DNA from: Butyrivibrio sp. XPD2006
GTDB lineage: Bacteria > Bacillota > Clostridia > Lachnospirales > Lachnospiraceae
DNA: 64,000 nucleotides
Reading direction: 5' to 3'
NCBI RefSeq assembly: GCF_000420865.1
Contig: NZ_ATVT01000006.1
Coordinates: 124,001 to 188,000, forward strand
This document shows, one piece after another, positions 16,616-25,125 of the stretch (its first letter is position 1; each line of letters starts with the position of its first letter). The notes below the pieces were generated by a model, which made no database searches, was not told where the DNA came from, and saw only the letters and a list, made by a program, of their open reading frames with translations. Both the position numbers and the translations under genes were made by a program.

Positions 16616-16843
16616 TCAGTTTCTCCAAACATTCCACATTACCACTGCATTCGTATTAGCGTTTGTAATCAAGAATGCTTCTCTTTTCATCTGTTTGTAC
16701 AGTTCAGGATTAGAGCGTTTGATTGAAGCAAGCCTAATATCAAAACTAATAAACTTCGCCATTATTACTATAGTTTTTACTGTGACCCATAATATAAAAA
16801 GCACAGGCGTCAAGCCGATAGCGACAATAATCAAAGTCAACAT
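16616..16843 (-). CDS. Small membrane protein with one N-terminal helix
   Basis: A 75-residue protein with one hydrophobic N-terminal segment (LTLIIVAIGLTPVLFILWVTVKTIVIM) and a basic cytoplasmic tail. TTGGAGGT precedes the ATG at 16843. The first 16 residues also exist in a truncated duplicate at 19523-19576. Function unknown. Confidence 0.6.
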   Translation of the reverse strand: MLTLIIVAIGLTPVLFILWVTVKTIVIMAKFISFDIRLASIKRSNPELYKQMKREAFLITNANTNAVVMWNVWRN

Positions 16844-17038
16844 ATCTATTTACCTCCAATAGTTTCGTTGTTTTCAAATAAATCTTGTAGTTTCCTTGTT
16901 GTTTACATGATAAAAAAATAAGAGTCCAAAAATCCTCCCAGTGTAGGTTGTGATTTTCGAGCTCTTTTTTAATAACGAAATACAATATATAGTTTTTTGA
17001 ACTTTTCTTCGAAATACATCAAAACAATACAGAAATGC

Positions 17039-17067
17039 TTGCCCCCTCTAACCCTATCTGATATATA
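17039..17067 (+). promoter_or_regulatory. Promoter-like TTGCCC-N17-TATATA
   Basis: TTGCCC at 17039-17044 and TATATA at 17062-17067, 17 bp apart, about 80 bp before the ATG of the downstream membrane protein. Confidence 0.5.
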
Positions 17068-17150
17068 TAGAGAGATGTAATTTGCGCAAATTGAGAGTCA
17101 ATCTGCAGATTAAAGAGATCAAAGTTTTTGGGGAAAGAGGAATCGATAAA

Positions 17151-18116
17151 ATGGATGGAAACTTCAACAATGGTCAGTATCAGGGCCAGCCACAGTATCA
17201 GAACGGATACTACAACACATACCCGAATCCGGGAGTAGCTTATACTCAACCTGTTATTCCGGGTGTGAGAGAGACGGTTAGAGAGGCTCTTAAGTCAAAG
17301 CCATTTCTTATTATGGCAATAACTTTTTCTGCAAGCCTTCTTACATCCGTCATCAACATGATCTACTATATGGTAATAGTAAACTCTGAGCTTAGTGCAA
17401 TCTCAGACAATTCTTTTGCGAAAATATTTGCCTCCGGGTTCAGTAGCTTTATTATGTTATTACTGCTTATTCCTATGGTCATCATTACAATAGGCCTGTG
17501 GCAGATTTATACGGGAGCCGACAAGGATGCCCCCATCATCAAGGGCTTTAGCATGTTAAGAGGCATTTGTATATTATGCATGATCCTTTTCATCCTCTTA
17601 GCTGTAATTACCGGTATTGCAACAGCTATAATCGCAGCAGGCGCCGGCCTTGTAGGCGCCCTCAGTTCATCGGAATTTGCCGATCTCGGTAAAATAGCAG
17701 CTATCGGAATCGGCATTATTATCGCACTTTTCGCACTGTATCTTGTGCTCGTTATACTGGCAACCGTTTACTATTACAAGCTGAATGTTTCAATAAAACG
17801 CATTGAAGATGGTGCCAACCTCGGTTATATGACAGGTAATATTTCAACATACGTTTTCGTATTCACTGTAATTGGATGCGTAACCAGCATATTGACCGCG
17901 ATAACTACTATAATTACTGCATCAGCCGGCAAGGCAATAAACTCAGCCATATCATCAGGACTGATGCTTAGTCAATTCGGTCTTGGTGATCTGGAAGTTG
18001 TTTCATCCACAGTGTTTAATGCAATTTCCGGTGTTGTATCAGCCGTATTTATCATTTCCATGGCTATGTTCATTGGGGGTCTTCGCACGAAGCTTTCAGC
18101 GCTGGGAGTAAGATGA
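17151..18116 (+). CDS. Multi-pass membrane protein with Gln/Tyr/Pro-rich N-terminus
   Basis: A 321-residue protein starting at the ATG at 17151, which has AGAGG nine bases before it; the earlier in-frame ATG at 17082 lacks a site. Residues about 1-40 are a low-complexity cytoplasmic tail (NGQYQGQPQYQNGYYNTYPNPG). Five or six hydrophobic segments follow (PFLIMAITFSASLLTSVINMIYYMVIV; FSSFIMLLLLIPMVIITIGLW; ICILCMILFILLAVITGIATAIIAAGAGLV; IAAIGIGIIIALFALYLVLVILATVYYY; STYVFVFTVIGCVTSILTAITTIITA; AVFIISMAMFIGGL). Similar tail-plus-helices proteins are widespread in Firmicutes and unnamed. It stands alone with its own promoter and terminator. Confidence 0.75.
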   Translation: MDGNFNNGQYQGQPQYQNGYYNTYPNPGVAYTQPVIPGVRETVREALKSKPFLIMAITFSASLLTSVINMIYYMVIVNSELSAISDNSFAKIFASGFSSFIMLLLLIPMVIITIGLWQIYTGADKDAPIIKGFSMLRGICILCMILFILLAVITGIATAIIAAGAGLVGALSSSEFADLGKIAAIGIGIIIALFALYLVLVILATVYYYKLNVSIKRIEDGANLGYMTGNISTYVFVFTVIGCVTSILTAITTIITASAGKAINSAISSGLMLSQFGLGDLEVVSSTVFNAISGVVSAVFIISMAMFIGGLRTKLSALGVR

Positions 18117-18123
18117 TTTATTA

Positions 18124-18160
18124 GAAAAAGAGGCTGGAGTGTGTATCTCCCGCCTCTCTC
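18124..18160. terminator. Bidirectional terminator between converging genes
   Basis: Stem AGAGGC-TGGAG with CTCC-C-GCCTCT (18129-18157). The minus-strand reading ends TTTTTCT and serves the nucleotidyltransferase gene; the plus-strand reading serves the membrane protein. Confidence 0.8.
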
Positions 18161-18181
18161 ACTTGTTATTCAATTATCGTT

Positions 18182-19204
18182 TCAATGAAGTTCTCCGGTC
18201 ACTGTATATCTGTTGATGCGCTCTACAAATTTCTCAACCTTATCCATGTCAGGATTATCAGGCAAATTGGTCTTCGATGCAGCCTCGTCAAGTCTCTTTT
18301 CATACTCATCAAGCATCTCAAAGAAAGCTGCAGAAAAAGTTCCATCTGCCTCCATGAAGTCTCCCCTACGAATTGCAAGAAGAGTGTCGAGGTCGCCGGT
18401 TCTATGGGTTATGATCTCGCCCTTTTCCAGGATATCGATTGCCATCATAAAGAGCCTGATCAGATGCATTGCATGTTTATTGAGGTGATTGTCGTCTTTC
18501 TTTTTATTGCGTTTACCGATCTTGTCGTAGTCACGGACAACGCTTCTCATAACACTCCAGACATCTTCATAATCACGAAGCGGGAAGTGTTTGTAATTGG
18601 CATCCACAAATATCTCAGTATCAAGTTCAGGATTCTCAGCCTTATCAATGTATAGTTTAAGGCCACCATCAGTTTTTCCGTAGTATCTTCTGTTCACATC
18701 ATCAAGAGCATGCATTACTGATTTCAGGATGTGCTGCTCTCTTTCGCTCTGGGCAAGGGTATCTCTTGCTATTGCATTCTGAAGTCTTCGAAGCTGTGAA
18801 TCAGCATAACCTCCAAAGGACTTGATAGCTCTTTTGGATAAAAAGAGATGCGTATTGTCTATCAGTTCCTGGCCAAGTTCAGACTTGATAAGATATTGGT
18901 CCTCGTCAAGGCCAAGCATTTCGCAGGTGTTCGGATTGCACTCCAAAAGAAGCTTCACCAATTTGTTGAAGCCATAAATCACAGTGTCAGTCTTGTCATC
19001 TTCATACTGTTCAAACTCCGTCAGTCCCAAAAGGTCTGATGGCATCTGAAGAGTAACACCTCTGAAATCAATATCGCTGTTATCATTATTGGTTCCATAG
19101 GCGTAGCTCCCACCAAGACCAAGGAGCATGATTCTGTTTCCAAGTCTTTCATTGGTTCTGAGAAAGTCGTATTCCTCGGAATTCATTAGCTGTTTAAAAT
19201 CCAT
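18182..19204 (-). CDS. Predicted nucleotidyltransferase (COG3541/RlaP-like)
   Basis: A 340-residue protein with the polymerase-beta nucleotidyltransferase signature GGSYAYGTNNDNSDIDFRG at residues 31-49 (Asp44 and Asp46 are the metal ligands), followed by a long helical region with KRAIKSFGGYADSQLRRLQ and HLNKHAMHLIRL. This fits the COG3541/RlaP family of predicted nucleotidyltransferases. Substrate not known; some relatives sit beside RNA ligases, but none is seen here. The start at 19204 has GAGGATAA before it. A terminator follows its stop. Confidence 0.75.
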   Translation of the reverse strand: MDFKQLMNSEEYDFLRTNERLGNRIMLLGLGGSYAYGTNNDNSDIDFRGVTLQMPSDLLGLTEFEQYEDDKTDTVIYGFNKLVKLLLECNPNTCEMLGLDEDQYLIKSELGQELIDNTHLFLSKRAIKSFGGYADSQLRRLQNAIARDTLAQSEREQHILKSVMHALDDVNRRYYGKTDGGLKLYIDKAENPELDTEIFVDANYKHFPLRDYEDVWSVMRSVVRDYDKIGKRNKKKDDNHLNKHAMHLIRLFMMAIDILEKGEIITHRTGDLDTLLAIRRGDFMEADGTFSAAFFEMLDEYEKRLDEAASKTNLPDNPDMDKVEKFVERINRYTVTGELH

Positions 19205-19325
19205 TATCGTCGGTTATCCTCTGTATGATATAATCTCAGTGCTTCCATTTTGTATTGTTCCATGTGACTGTATATAGAATAAGCTCTTTCATTATAGCAA
19301 ATGGCAAACCCACATGCTCTTCCGC

Positions 19326-19479
19326 TTTTAATCTGATAATCCAGCCTTCTTCCATACCCATATAAGAAAGTTGGAATGAATATCACAACCGAGATTAAAA
19401 ATCAAAAATAGGATAAGACACCATGGTTGGTAAATAGGCCAATAATACCAATTATAAATATTATTATCGATATACCCAT
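19326..19479 (-). pseudogene. Broken copy of the small two-helix membrane protein
   Basis: Duplicate of the gene at 14744-14896. It starts MGISIIIFIIGIIGLFTNHG at 19479 with GGAG upstream, but has a TGA at 19402-19404 where the intact copy has a Cys codon, and lacks one T further on, so the frame shifts before the conserved end. Confidence 0.75.
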
Positions 19480-19522
19480 TATTAAGTACTCCTTTCTATT
19501 GCCATACCTCACTTTCATTTAT

Positions 19523-19576
19523 CTACATAAAGGGCACAGGTGCCAAGCCGATAGCGATAATACTCAAAGTCAACAT
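19523..19576 (-). pseudogene. Truncated copy of the small one-helix membrane protein
   Basis: Reads MLTLSIIAIGLAPVPFM and stops; the first 14 residues match the gene at 16616-16843 (MLTLIIVAIGLTPVLF). It ends where the deletion junction joins unrelated sequence. The ribosome binding site is still present. Confidence 0.65.
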
Positions 19577-20001
19577 ATCTATTTACCTCCAATTGTTTCT
19601 TTGGTTTTCAACTAAATGGTTATTCTCAGTTCATCTCTGTTTCTGTTGTTTACATGATAAAAAAATAAGAGTCCAAAAATCCTCCCTGTATAGGTTGTGA
19701 TTTTCGAACAATTTTCTTAAATCAAAATACAATATATAGTTTTTCACTGCATTTCTTCGAAATACATCAAAATGAATGGTCGTTCGTTTTGGTACTGTTT
19801 TTGGGAGGAGAATAGAGCTTTGGGACGCACTTATTTAACATAATTTAGCAGATATTCAATTTAATGCTTACACTTGATAATATAGCAAGGTACGAAGTTA
19901 TTGCTGAGGATGACTATTACCAATGGTAATAACTAAAACTGAATAATATTAGTGTAGGCCATCATCCAGACAATATCATTAGGATAAGATGACAATCAAA
20001 A

Positions 20002-20048
20002 AAAGAAATGAGAACTGGACCCTTATCAAAGGCAGTTCTCATTTTTGT
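20002..20048. terminator. Strong bidirectional terminator
   Basis: Ten-base perfect stem ATGAGAACTG (20008-20017) with CAGTTCTCAT (20033-20042), followed by TTTTTGTTG on the plus strand. It lies about 140 bp past the stop of the minus-strand gene at 20191. Confidence 0.7.
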
Positions 20049-20190
20049 TGTTATTATGCTTTTATGGCATTGGTTCTTCAGATACCTATCCTTTCAGATT
20101 TTCAATAAATCAAGAACCACAGTCCAAGGATTTCTCCCCAAAGTTGCAGCTCTTTATGCTATTTTCTCACGTAATTTTGCATGAATACGC

Positions 20191-21096
20191 TTATTGTGCT
20201 GACTTCATGTACGCATCTGTTATCTTTCCAGATTCATCCATATATACTTGCATGAGCTTGCCTGACCAATCCTCATAATCCGAATAGCTTCCATTACCAT
20301 TCTTGAGCATAAAATCAGCCATTTCAGAAACTCCTTCATTGCTAATCTCTGCCAGCTTACTAATCTTGTTATTACATATTTCAGCTAATCCTTCCAACCC
20401 TGCATTATTAGAAGACGCTTCGTTGTTATATTCTTCTATAAGTCCCGGAGTTGCATCTATTATTTTCTGTTTATACTCATCATAAATATCCTCATAACTA
20501 GAATAATTACCAATCGAAGCTACTTCTTCAGATTTTATCTCTGTTGTTTCTTCAGTTGTAGATTTGTTTTCAGCCTTTTCGCTTGCATTAGTATCAGTTT
20601 TTACTTCGCTTTGTGTCTCTGTTTGTTCAATGGTTGTAGATGTCGTTGCATTTTCTGAAGACTTATTAGCTGATCCAATCGCAAAGAAAACAATCCAGAA
20701 CACAACAGTAACTGCTATTTTAACTTTTATATCCCATGTGTTCTTTTTTCTCCATATCAAAACCATGACAGGCGCTGGGAAGAAGAAAATCCACCCCAAA
20801 ACCCACCAAATCATATTGTTCTTCTTGGGGACTTCATTAGCAGCTGATTCAGGATACCAGGTATGACCGCAATCCTGACAAAAGCCGACTGTCCTATGAA
20901 TAATCCGCTTTGCATTCTTCCCATGCACTTCGCCCTGATTTTCTCGGTTAAACTTAATATTTGAGCTACCGCATTTCGGACACCCCTGCTTATTTAATTG
21001 TTCCTGTTCCTTTTTCATTTCAAGTGAGATCTGGGCTCCACAGAACTCGCAAAATTTGCTATTTCCCACCTCTGCGCCACAACTCGGACACTTCAT
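20191..21096 (-). CDS. Zinc-ribbon membrane protein
   Basis: A 301-residue protein. The N-terminus has a zinc ribbon MKCPSCGAEVGNSKFCEFCG and a second pair of CxxC motifs (GCPKCGSSN and FCQDCGH, about residues 39-80). One or two hydrophobic helices follow (MIWWVLGWIFFFPAPVMVLIW and IAVTVVFWIVFFAIG), then a Ser/Thr/Glu-rich spacer and a soluble C-terminal domain (EDIYDEYKQKIIDATPGLIEEYNNEA). The layout is cytoplasmic zinc domain, membrane, extracellular domain, as in many Lachnospiraceae zinc-ribbon proteins. The C-domain is not identified. Confidence 0.75.
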   Translation of the reverse strand: MKCPSCGAEVGNSKFCEFCGAQISLEMKKEQEQLNKQGCPKCGSSNIKFNRENQGEVHGKNAKRIIHRTVGFCQDCGHTWYPESAANEVPKKNNMIWWVLGWIFFFPAPVMVLIWRKKNTWDIKVKIAVTVVFWIVFFAIGSANKSSENATTSTTIEQTETQSEVKTDTNASEKAENKSTTEETTEIKSEEVASIGNYSSYEDIYDEYKQKIIDATPGLIEEYNNEASSNNAGLEGLAEICNNKISKLAEISNEGVSEMADFMLKNGNGSYSDYEDWSGKLMQVYMDESGKITDAYMKSAQ

Positions 21097-21219
21097 GATA
21101 TTCTTTCCTCCTATTTTTATTATTCACAACTTGTAAATGATGCCATTAGAATAAAGGTTCCCTAAATTCTTATATGCTATATCTAAATCACAGAATAGCT
21201 CGCTGTAACTCACGTCGAT

Positions 21220-22317
21220 CTATGGATTACATTTTTTACAAGGTTGATATCCTTGCGCTAAAATGTCATCCCTATTTGTTGCCGTAGCATAATTCTCAGG
21301 GCTGATTTTGGGAACAGAAGAACAACTAGCATAATGAAATTTCTTTGAACTTGTATTCAGTACATATTCAGTGGTATTCTGCTGTGAAGTATTATTGTAG
21401 GTATTAAAATTATCAGCATTTCCGCCACCAGATTCTACTCCAGAACCAGTACTTGTTGAAGGCTCCTGATTATTTACGGGTGCCACCTCCACCTGCGTGC
21501 TAGATGCGACATCGGTCGCCTTCATTTCCGCGTCTTTTTTAGCAGATTCTTCAGCAGTCTCCTTTTCCTTTGCCAGTTTTTCCTCATTGGCTTTTCTCTC
21601 AGCTTCTTCTACTGCTTTTTTCTCTGCCTCCGCCTTTTCAGCAGCCTCTTTTTCCTTTGCGATTCTCGCTTCGTCAGCCTTCACAGTTACCTTTTTGTGT
21701 TCAGATTCCACTGACCCATCATTTGTTACAGCATAAACCTCTGTTTCACCCGGGTTTATCCCCTTAACATTTATAGATAAGTTTCCTTCTTCAGTAATTC
21801 CTGCAAAACCTATGGTTGCAATCTTGGAATTCGAACTAATAAACTTGATTTCTTTCACAGAGAATAAGCTCATATCTCTTACTTCTGCTTTTACAGAATA
21901 TGTTGTAACCTCGTTTCCCTCGACAATATCTATATCATTGTCATCCGAAAAAGATAAAGCAATTATGTTGTTTCCATCCTGCGAAACAGATACCACTTCG
22001 TCTGCTTTTTCTTCAAGATCAACAAATCGTTCTTCCACAACTTCCTCTGTGTCATCCTCAATTACTTCTGTTTGAGTTGATGGAAATGTTGCGAAACTGG
22101 CAATGGCTAAAACAACACCTGTTGCAATAGCAATTAGTCTTCCCTGAAATTTCTCAGGTAATAATGCAAAAATCTTTTTTCTAAGTGGTGAAATCACCAC
22201 TGCTAGCGCCAGAAAAAGCAATCCACTAAGAATACCTCCGCTAGTAGCAAATGCCACTATTGCAAACAAAGCTATAAATCCTGCCAATGCCCACTGAACA
22301 ATGCTCCAAGCTTTCAT
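21220..22317 (-). CDS. Membrane-anchored protein with Big-like domain and Cys-rich C-terminus
   Basis: A 365-residue protein. Three hydrophobic segments in the first 85 residues anchor it. Residues about 120-220 resemble a bacterial Ig-like (Big_2) domain (NSKIATIGFAG...GETEVYAVTNDGS). An Ala/Glu/Lys coiled coil follows (EKEAAEKAEAEKKAVEEAERKANEE), then a Ser/Thr/Asn spacer, and a C-terminal Ada-like metal-binding motif (KKFHYASCSSVPKI...YQPCKKCNP: one His and three Cys). That C-terminal module is also found attached to secreted nucleases and other proteins of this family of bacteria. AGGAGG precedes the ATG. Function not known. Confidence 0.75.
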   Translation of the reverse strand: MKAWSIVQWALAGFIALFAIVAFATSGGILSGLLFLALAVVISPLRKKIFALLPEKFQGRLIAIATGVVLAIASFATFPSTQTEVIEDDTEEVVEERFVDLEEKADEVVSVSQDGNNIIALSFSDDNDIDIVEGNEVTTYSVKAEVRDMSLFSVKEIKFISSNSKIATIGFAGITEEGNLSINVKGINPGETEVYAVTNDGSVESEHKKVTVKADEARIAKEKEAAEKAEAEKKAVEEAERKANEEKLAKEKETAEESAKKDAEMKATDVASSTQVEVAPVNNQEPSTSTGSGVESGGGNADNFNTYNNTSQQNTTEYVLNTSSKKFHYASCSSVPKISPENYATATNRDDILAQGYQPCKKCNP

Positions 22318-22431
22318 CTTAGTCCAATTCCTCCTATATGTTTTATTGAATGTATTTCTTACAAGGAATATATCCCTGATTTATCAACTCATCTCCGTTA
22401 ATTTACATTTTTTTGCACATTAAATTCTATC

Positions 22432-23280
22432 TTAGTTTCTGTTTAATCCATACTCCTCATTTCTTGTACATAGTTTGTTTTTATATAGACTTTCAACCTG
22501 CGTTGCTTCATTTACAGATATCGGTTTGGGTAAAACTCGCAGTATAGTGTACTGAAAATCATAATGTGCTCCCGGATATTCCTTCAGATGTTCTTTTATT
22601 CCTACGTCTCCGCCATCAAGCGTTTTTACATACTCACCCCATCTGCCAAGTATACCTATATCATTGTATGTTGATCCAATATATTGCTTGTTTCTTTTTG
22701 TATCACAAATCAAATAAATTCCATTTACATTAGATAGTGCATCTCGCCATTTTTGATATCGGATATCGCCATTCACTATATCTGATAGCTCAGTATACGT
22801 AAGAATCACCTCCTCATATCCAGGAAATGGTATTTCATTCCTGCTGGCGATTGATAGCACTTCTTTGTCGTTTTCAGCCCACTGAAACCATGCCAAGGCC
22901 CCTTTTCCCCAGTCTATAACCAATTTATTTACCAAGTCAGCCATCACATCCATTTTTCTCATATCATAGTATCTATGGTTATTGTCAAAATGATCAGGAT
23001 AAGGATAGTCTTGAGGCATGTGCTGTGCTACTGCTTCGCCGTATTCAACACCTATAATTTCATACATACCAATAAACAAAGCTTCTGTTCCGGCCATTCC
23101 TACAAAAGCCGCAATATATTTACAGTTATCAAAGATATTTTTTGACTGGCTATTTTGATAGGCCTCAATCATTCCTCTCTCATAAACCTCTCTAATGTCT
23201 GTTTTGTTTAGAGGATGCCTGACAAGCTTCGTATTCTTGATATCTACTCCATATTCTGTAAATATAGACGATAAATGCAC
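22432..23280 (-). CDS. GIY-YIG nuclease-domain protein
   Basis: A 282-residue protein beginning at a GTG (23280) with AGGAGG upstream. The C-terminal third is a GIY-YIG fold: NGIYLICDTKRNKQYIGST at about 186-204, followed by GILGRWGEY with the conserved Arg and a candidate metal Glu in EATQVESLYKNKL near 268-274. The N-terminal 180 residues are an unrecognised domain rich in aromatic residues (PYPDHFDNNHRYYD). Relatives of this two-domain form are annotated only as GIY-YIG family proteins; a defence or repair role is possible. No methyltransferase is adjacent. Confidence 0.75.
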   Translation of the reverse strand: MHLSSIFTEYGVDIKNTKLVRHPLNKTDIREVYERGMIEAYQNSQSKNIFDNCKYIAAFVGMAGTEALFIGMYEIIGVEYGEAVAQHMPQDYPYPDHFDNNHRYYDMRKMDVMADLVNKLVIDWGKGALAWFQWAENDKEVLSIASRNEIPFPGYEEVILTYTELSDIVNGDIRYQKWRDALSNVNGIYLICDTKRNKQYIGSTYNDIGILGRWGEYVKTLDGGDVGIKEHLKEYPGAHYDFQYTILRVLPKPISVNEATQVESLYKNKLCTRNEEYGLNRN

Positions 23281-23332
23281 TTTATTCCTCCTGTACTATC
23301 ATTTCAGATCCATCATTTCACTTTCACATTAT

Positions 23333-24643
23333 TTACTTGCTAACGTAACAGCCATAAATAACGTATGCATTCATGACACTATTAAATGCATTTTTGTAAC
23401 TGCCAATACCAATAGGTAATCCGTACACCTTCACCTTATCATTTTTATTTACTTCAGGAAGCTTCCCATCACAAACAACGAATATTCTGTTGTAGTTTTT
23501 ATCATCAGTTATGAACCAAGTTATAGTCTTGTCAAAAAGATCCTCTTGACGTATTTGCGTAATATTTTTTGTACTAACAGTAAATATCTCATCCGAATAT
23601 TCATGCGGAGTCTTGTAAAGCTCATTTAATGTTATTTCTGTATTTATGAATGGTTCAAGAGATTCTGGATTATCAGCCATAAAGAGCTTTTCGTGAGTAT
23701 CTATAAATTTTACTGAATCATCAATAACATCATATTCTATAAAACTCTTTATCGTACCCAAATAAACAATCAATTCCGATTTTGTTGGGGTATTCATTCC
23801 TTTGGCAAAATGTCCAGTATAGTCTGTTATATCCTCGTTCTCAAAATCAATTGTTCCAATCCCTTCAAATGTTCCTTCTTTAAACTCACCGGTATATGTA
23901 TATTTATCGCCATTAGTATTTGTAGCTGTAAAAATTCCATCTCCATCAGCTCTGCCATCAAAAGTAGTCCCTTCATACTCTCCAGTTCTTTCCGCTCCAT
24001 CAGCAAACGGGACTGTATATGAAGAAGATTTAAGACTTCCTTCTCCGGATAAAGCGCCATCTGTCCATTCACCTTCATATCTAATCTTTGTACTCTCTAC
24101 TTCGCCCTCAAAGTTCCCTTTTCCATTAGGTATACCATCAATAACAGCGCCTTCATAATTCCCTTCAACTGTCTTATTTTCATATGACAGTTTAAATGGA
24201 AATGCTTTTACCTCTCCTTCCCCTTTTATTGCTCCATCTTTAAAATCGCCCACATAGGACCAGCCCAACGCAGAGCTGTATGTCCCTTTGCCATTTATGA
24301 TGCCTCCATTAACCTCTCCACTATAAATGCCTTCGTCGTTCTGCACTCCTATTTTAACTTTGCAAGGATACATCTCTACTGTTCCTTCTCCAGAGAACAC
24401 CCCATCAGAAAATCCCCCACTATAGACCCAGTTACTTGTATCATCTATTTTCACTACAAATTTGGCCTGTCCCGATGGCTTACCATCACTAAGCATTCCT
24501 GTATACAATCCATCATATGTATTTGTATCAATCGTAATAGAAATATTATGATCAGTCACTTCTTGAGAACACCCAGACAAAACCACCATACCAAGAATCA
24601 TATTCCCTGCTAAAAAGATAGTTCTGATTGAATTCTTTGACAT
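23333..24643 (-). CDS. MORN-repeat lipoprotein
   Basis: A 436-residue lipoprotein. Its signal peptide ends in the lipobox VVLSGC. About ten MORN-like repeats follow (pattern YxGxFxDGxxxGxG, such as NWVYSGGFSDGVFSGEGT and YTGEFKEGTFEGIGT), then a C-terminal domain of about 130 residues that resembles a small beta-barrel (TKNITQIRQEDLFDKTITWFI). The ATG at 24643 has AAGGAG; a GTG three bases earlier is in frame. MORN repeats bind lipids or other proteins in several systems; the partner here is unknown. Confidence 0.8.
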   Translation of the reverse strand: MSKNSIRTIFLAGNMILGMVVLSGCSQEVTDHNISITIDTNTYDGLYTGMLSDGKPSGQAKFVVKIDDTSNWVYSGGFSDGVFSGEGTVEMYPCKVKIGVQNDEGIYSGEVNGGIINGKGTYSSALGWSYVGDFKDGAIKGEGEVKAFPFKLSYENKTVEGNYEGAVIDGIPNGKGNFEGEVESTKIRYEGEWTDGALSGEGSLKSSSYTVPFADGAERTGEYEGTTFDGRADGDGIFTATNTNGDKYTYTGEFKEGTFEGIGTIDFENEDITDYTGHFAKGMNTPTKSELIVYLGTIKSFIEYDVIDDSVKFIDTHEKLFMADNPESLEPFINTEITLNELYKTPHEYSDEIFTVSTKNITQIRQEDLFDKTITWFITDDKNYNRIFVVCDGKLPEVNKNDKVKVYGLPIGIGSYKNAFNSVMNAYVIYGCYVSK

Positions 24644-25125
24644 CACCTTTTCTCCTTTATGTTGTCTATTACAAATTGATTAAACTACTAAATAATCATC
24701 AACAAATCAGAAATGCATACGTATTACTGACATTGACTCCCCATCTTGACTACAGTTCTATTACTACAGACACCATTGTATCATCGATATGTAAACTATT
24801 TATAAACGCAATATAATGATGCAATAAATTATGCCAATCACACTCCCAACCTCAGATATCGTAAGTCAATATCCCTTCAACATCATGTTTAGATACCTTA
24901 AACCATCGATAGTAAACGTCTTCTTTTATCTTCAATTTATTGTTCAAAATATCAAGACACGATTATGAAATAACGAATCAAAAATCATTCACAAATTATG
25001 AAAAGCCGTTTCAAAATGTGCATTATTTTTAACATTCTCTATAGCAATTTTCATTCAACAAACATATACTAATCAATGCTGGAAATTTAAGTTAATGATC
25101 ATTATTTCTATGAAAGGTGTTTGTC
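24644..25125. other. 480-bp intergenic stretch, divergent promoter region
   Basis: Separates the MORN lipoprotein (minus) and the helical secreted protein (plus). It is AT-rich. Minus-strand frame 24852-24947 reads KIKEDVYYRWFKVSKHDVEGILTYDI before a TGA, which looks like the end of a lost gene, but I cannot identify it. No clear promoter stands out. Confidence 0.4.

Larger units (their letters stand above)
19205..20190. other. Gene-free stretch containing a decayed duplicate of the 14.7-17.0 kb region
   Basis: No intact gene. About 19308-19495 matches 14730-14900; 19503-19538 matches 16513-16547; and 19535-19790 matches about 16801-17035. The middle of that second block is missing, as if deleted between two GCACA sequences. 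The rest to 20000 is AT-rich with nothing I recognise, and a terminator lies at 20002-20048. Confidence 0.7.

Noticed and set aside
16746-16985. 79-codon frame on the minus strand overlapping the small membrane protein
   Set aside because: It overlaps a gene with a good ribosome binding site, has none itself, and the duplicate at 19535-19790 does not preserve the frame.
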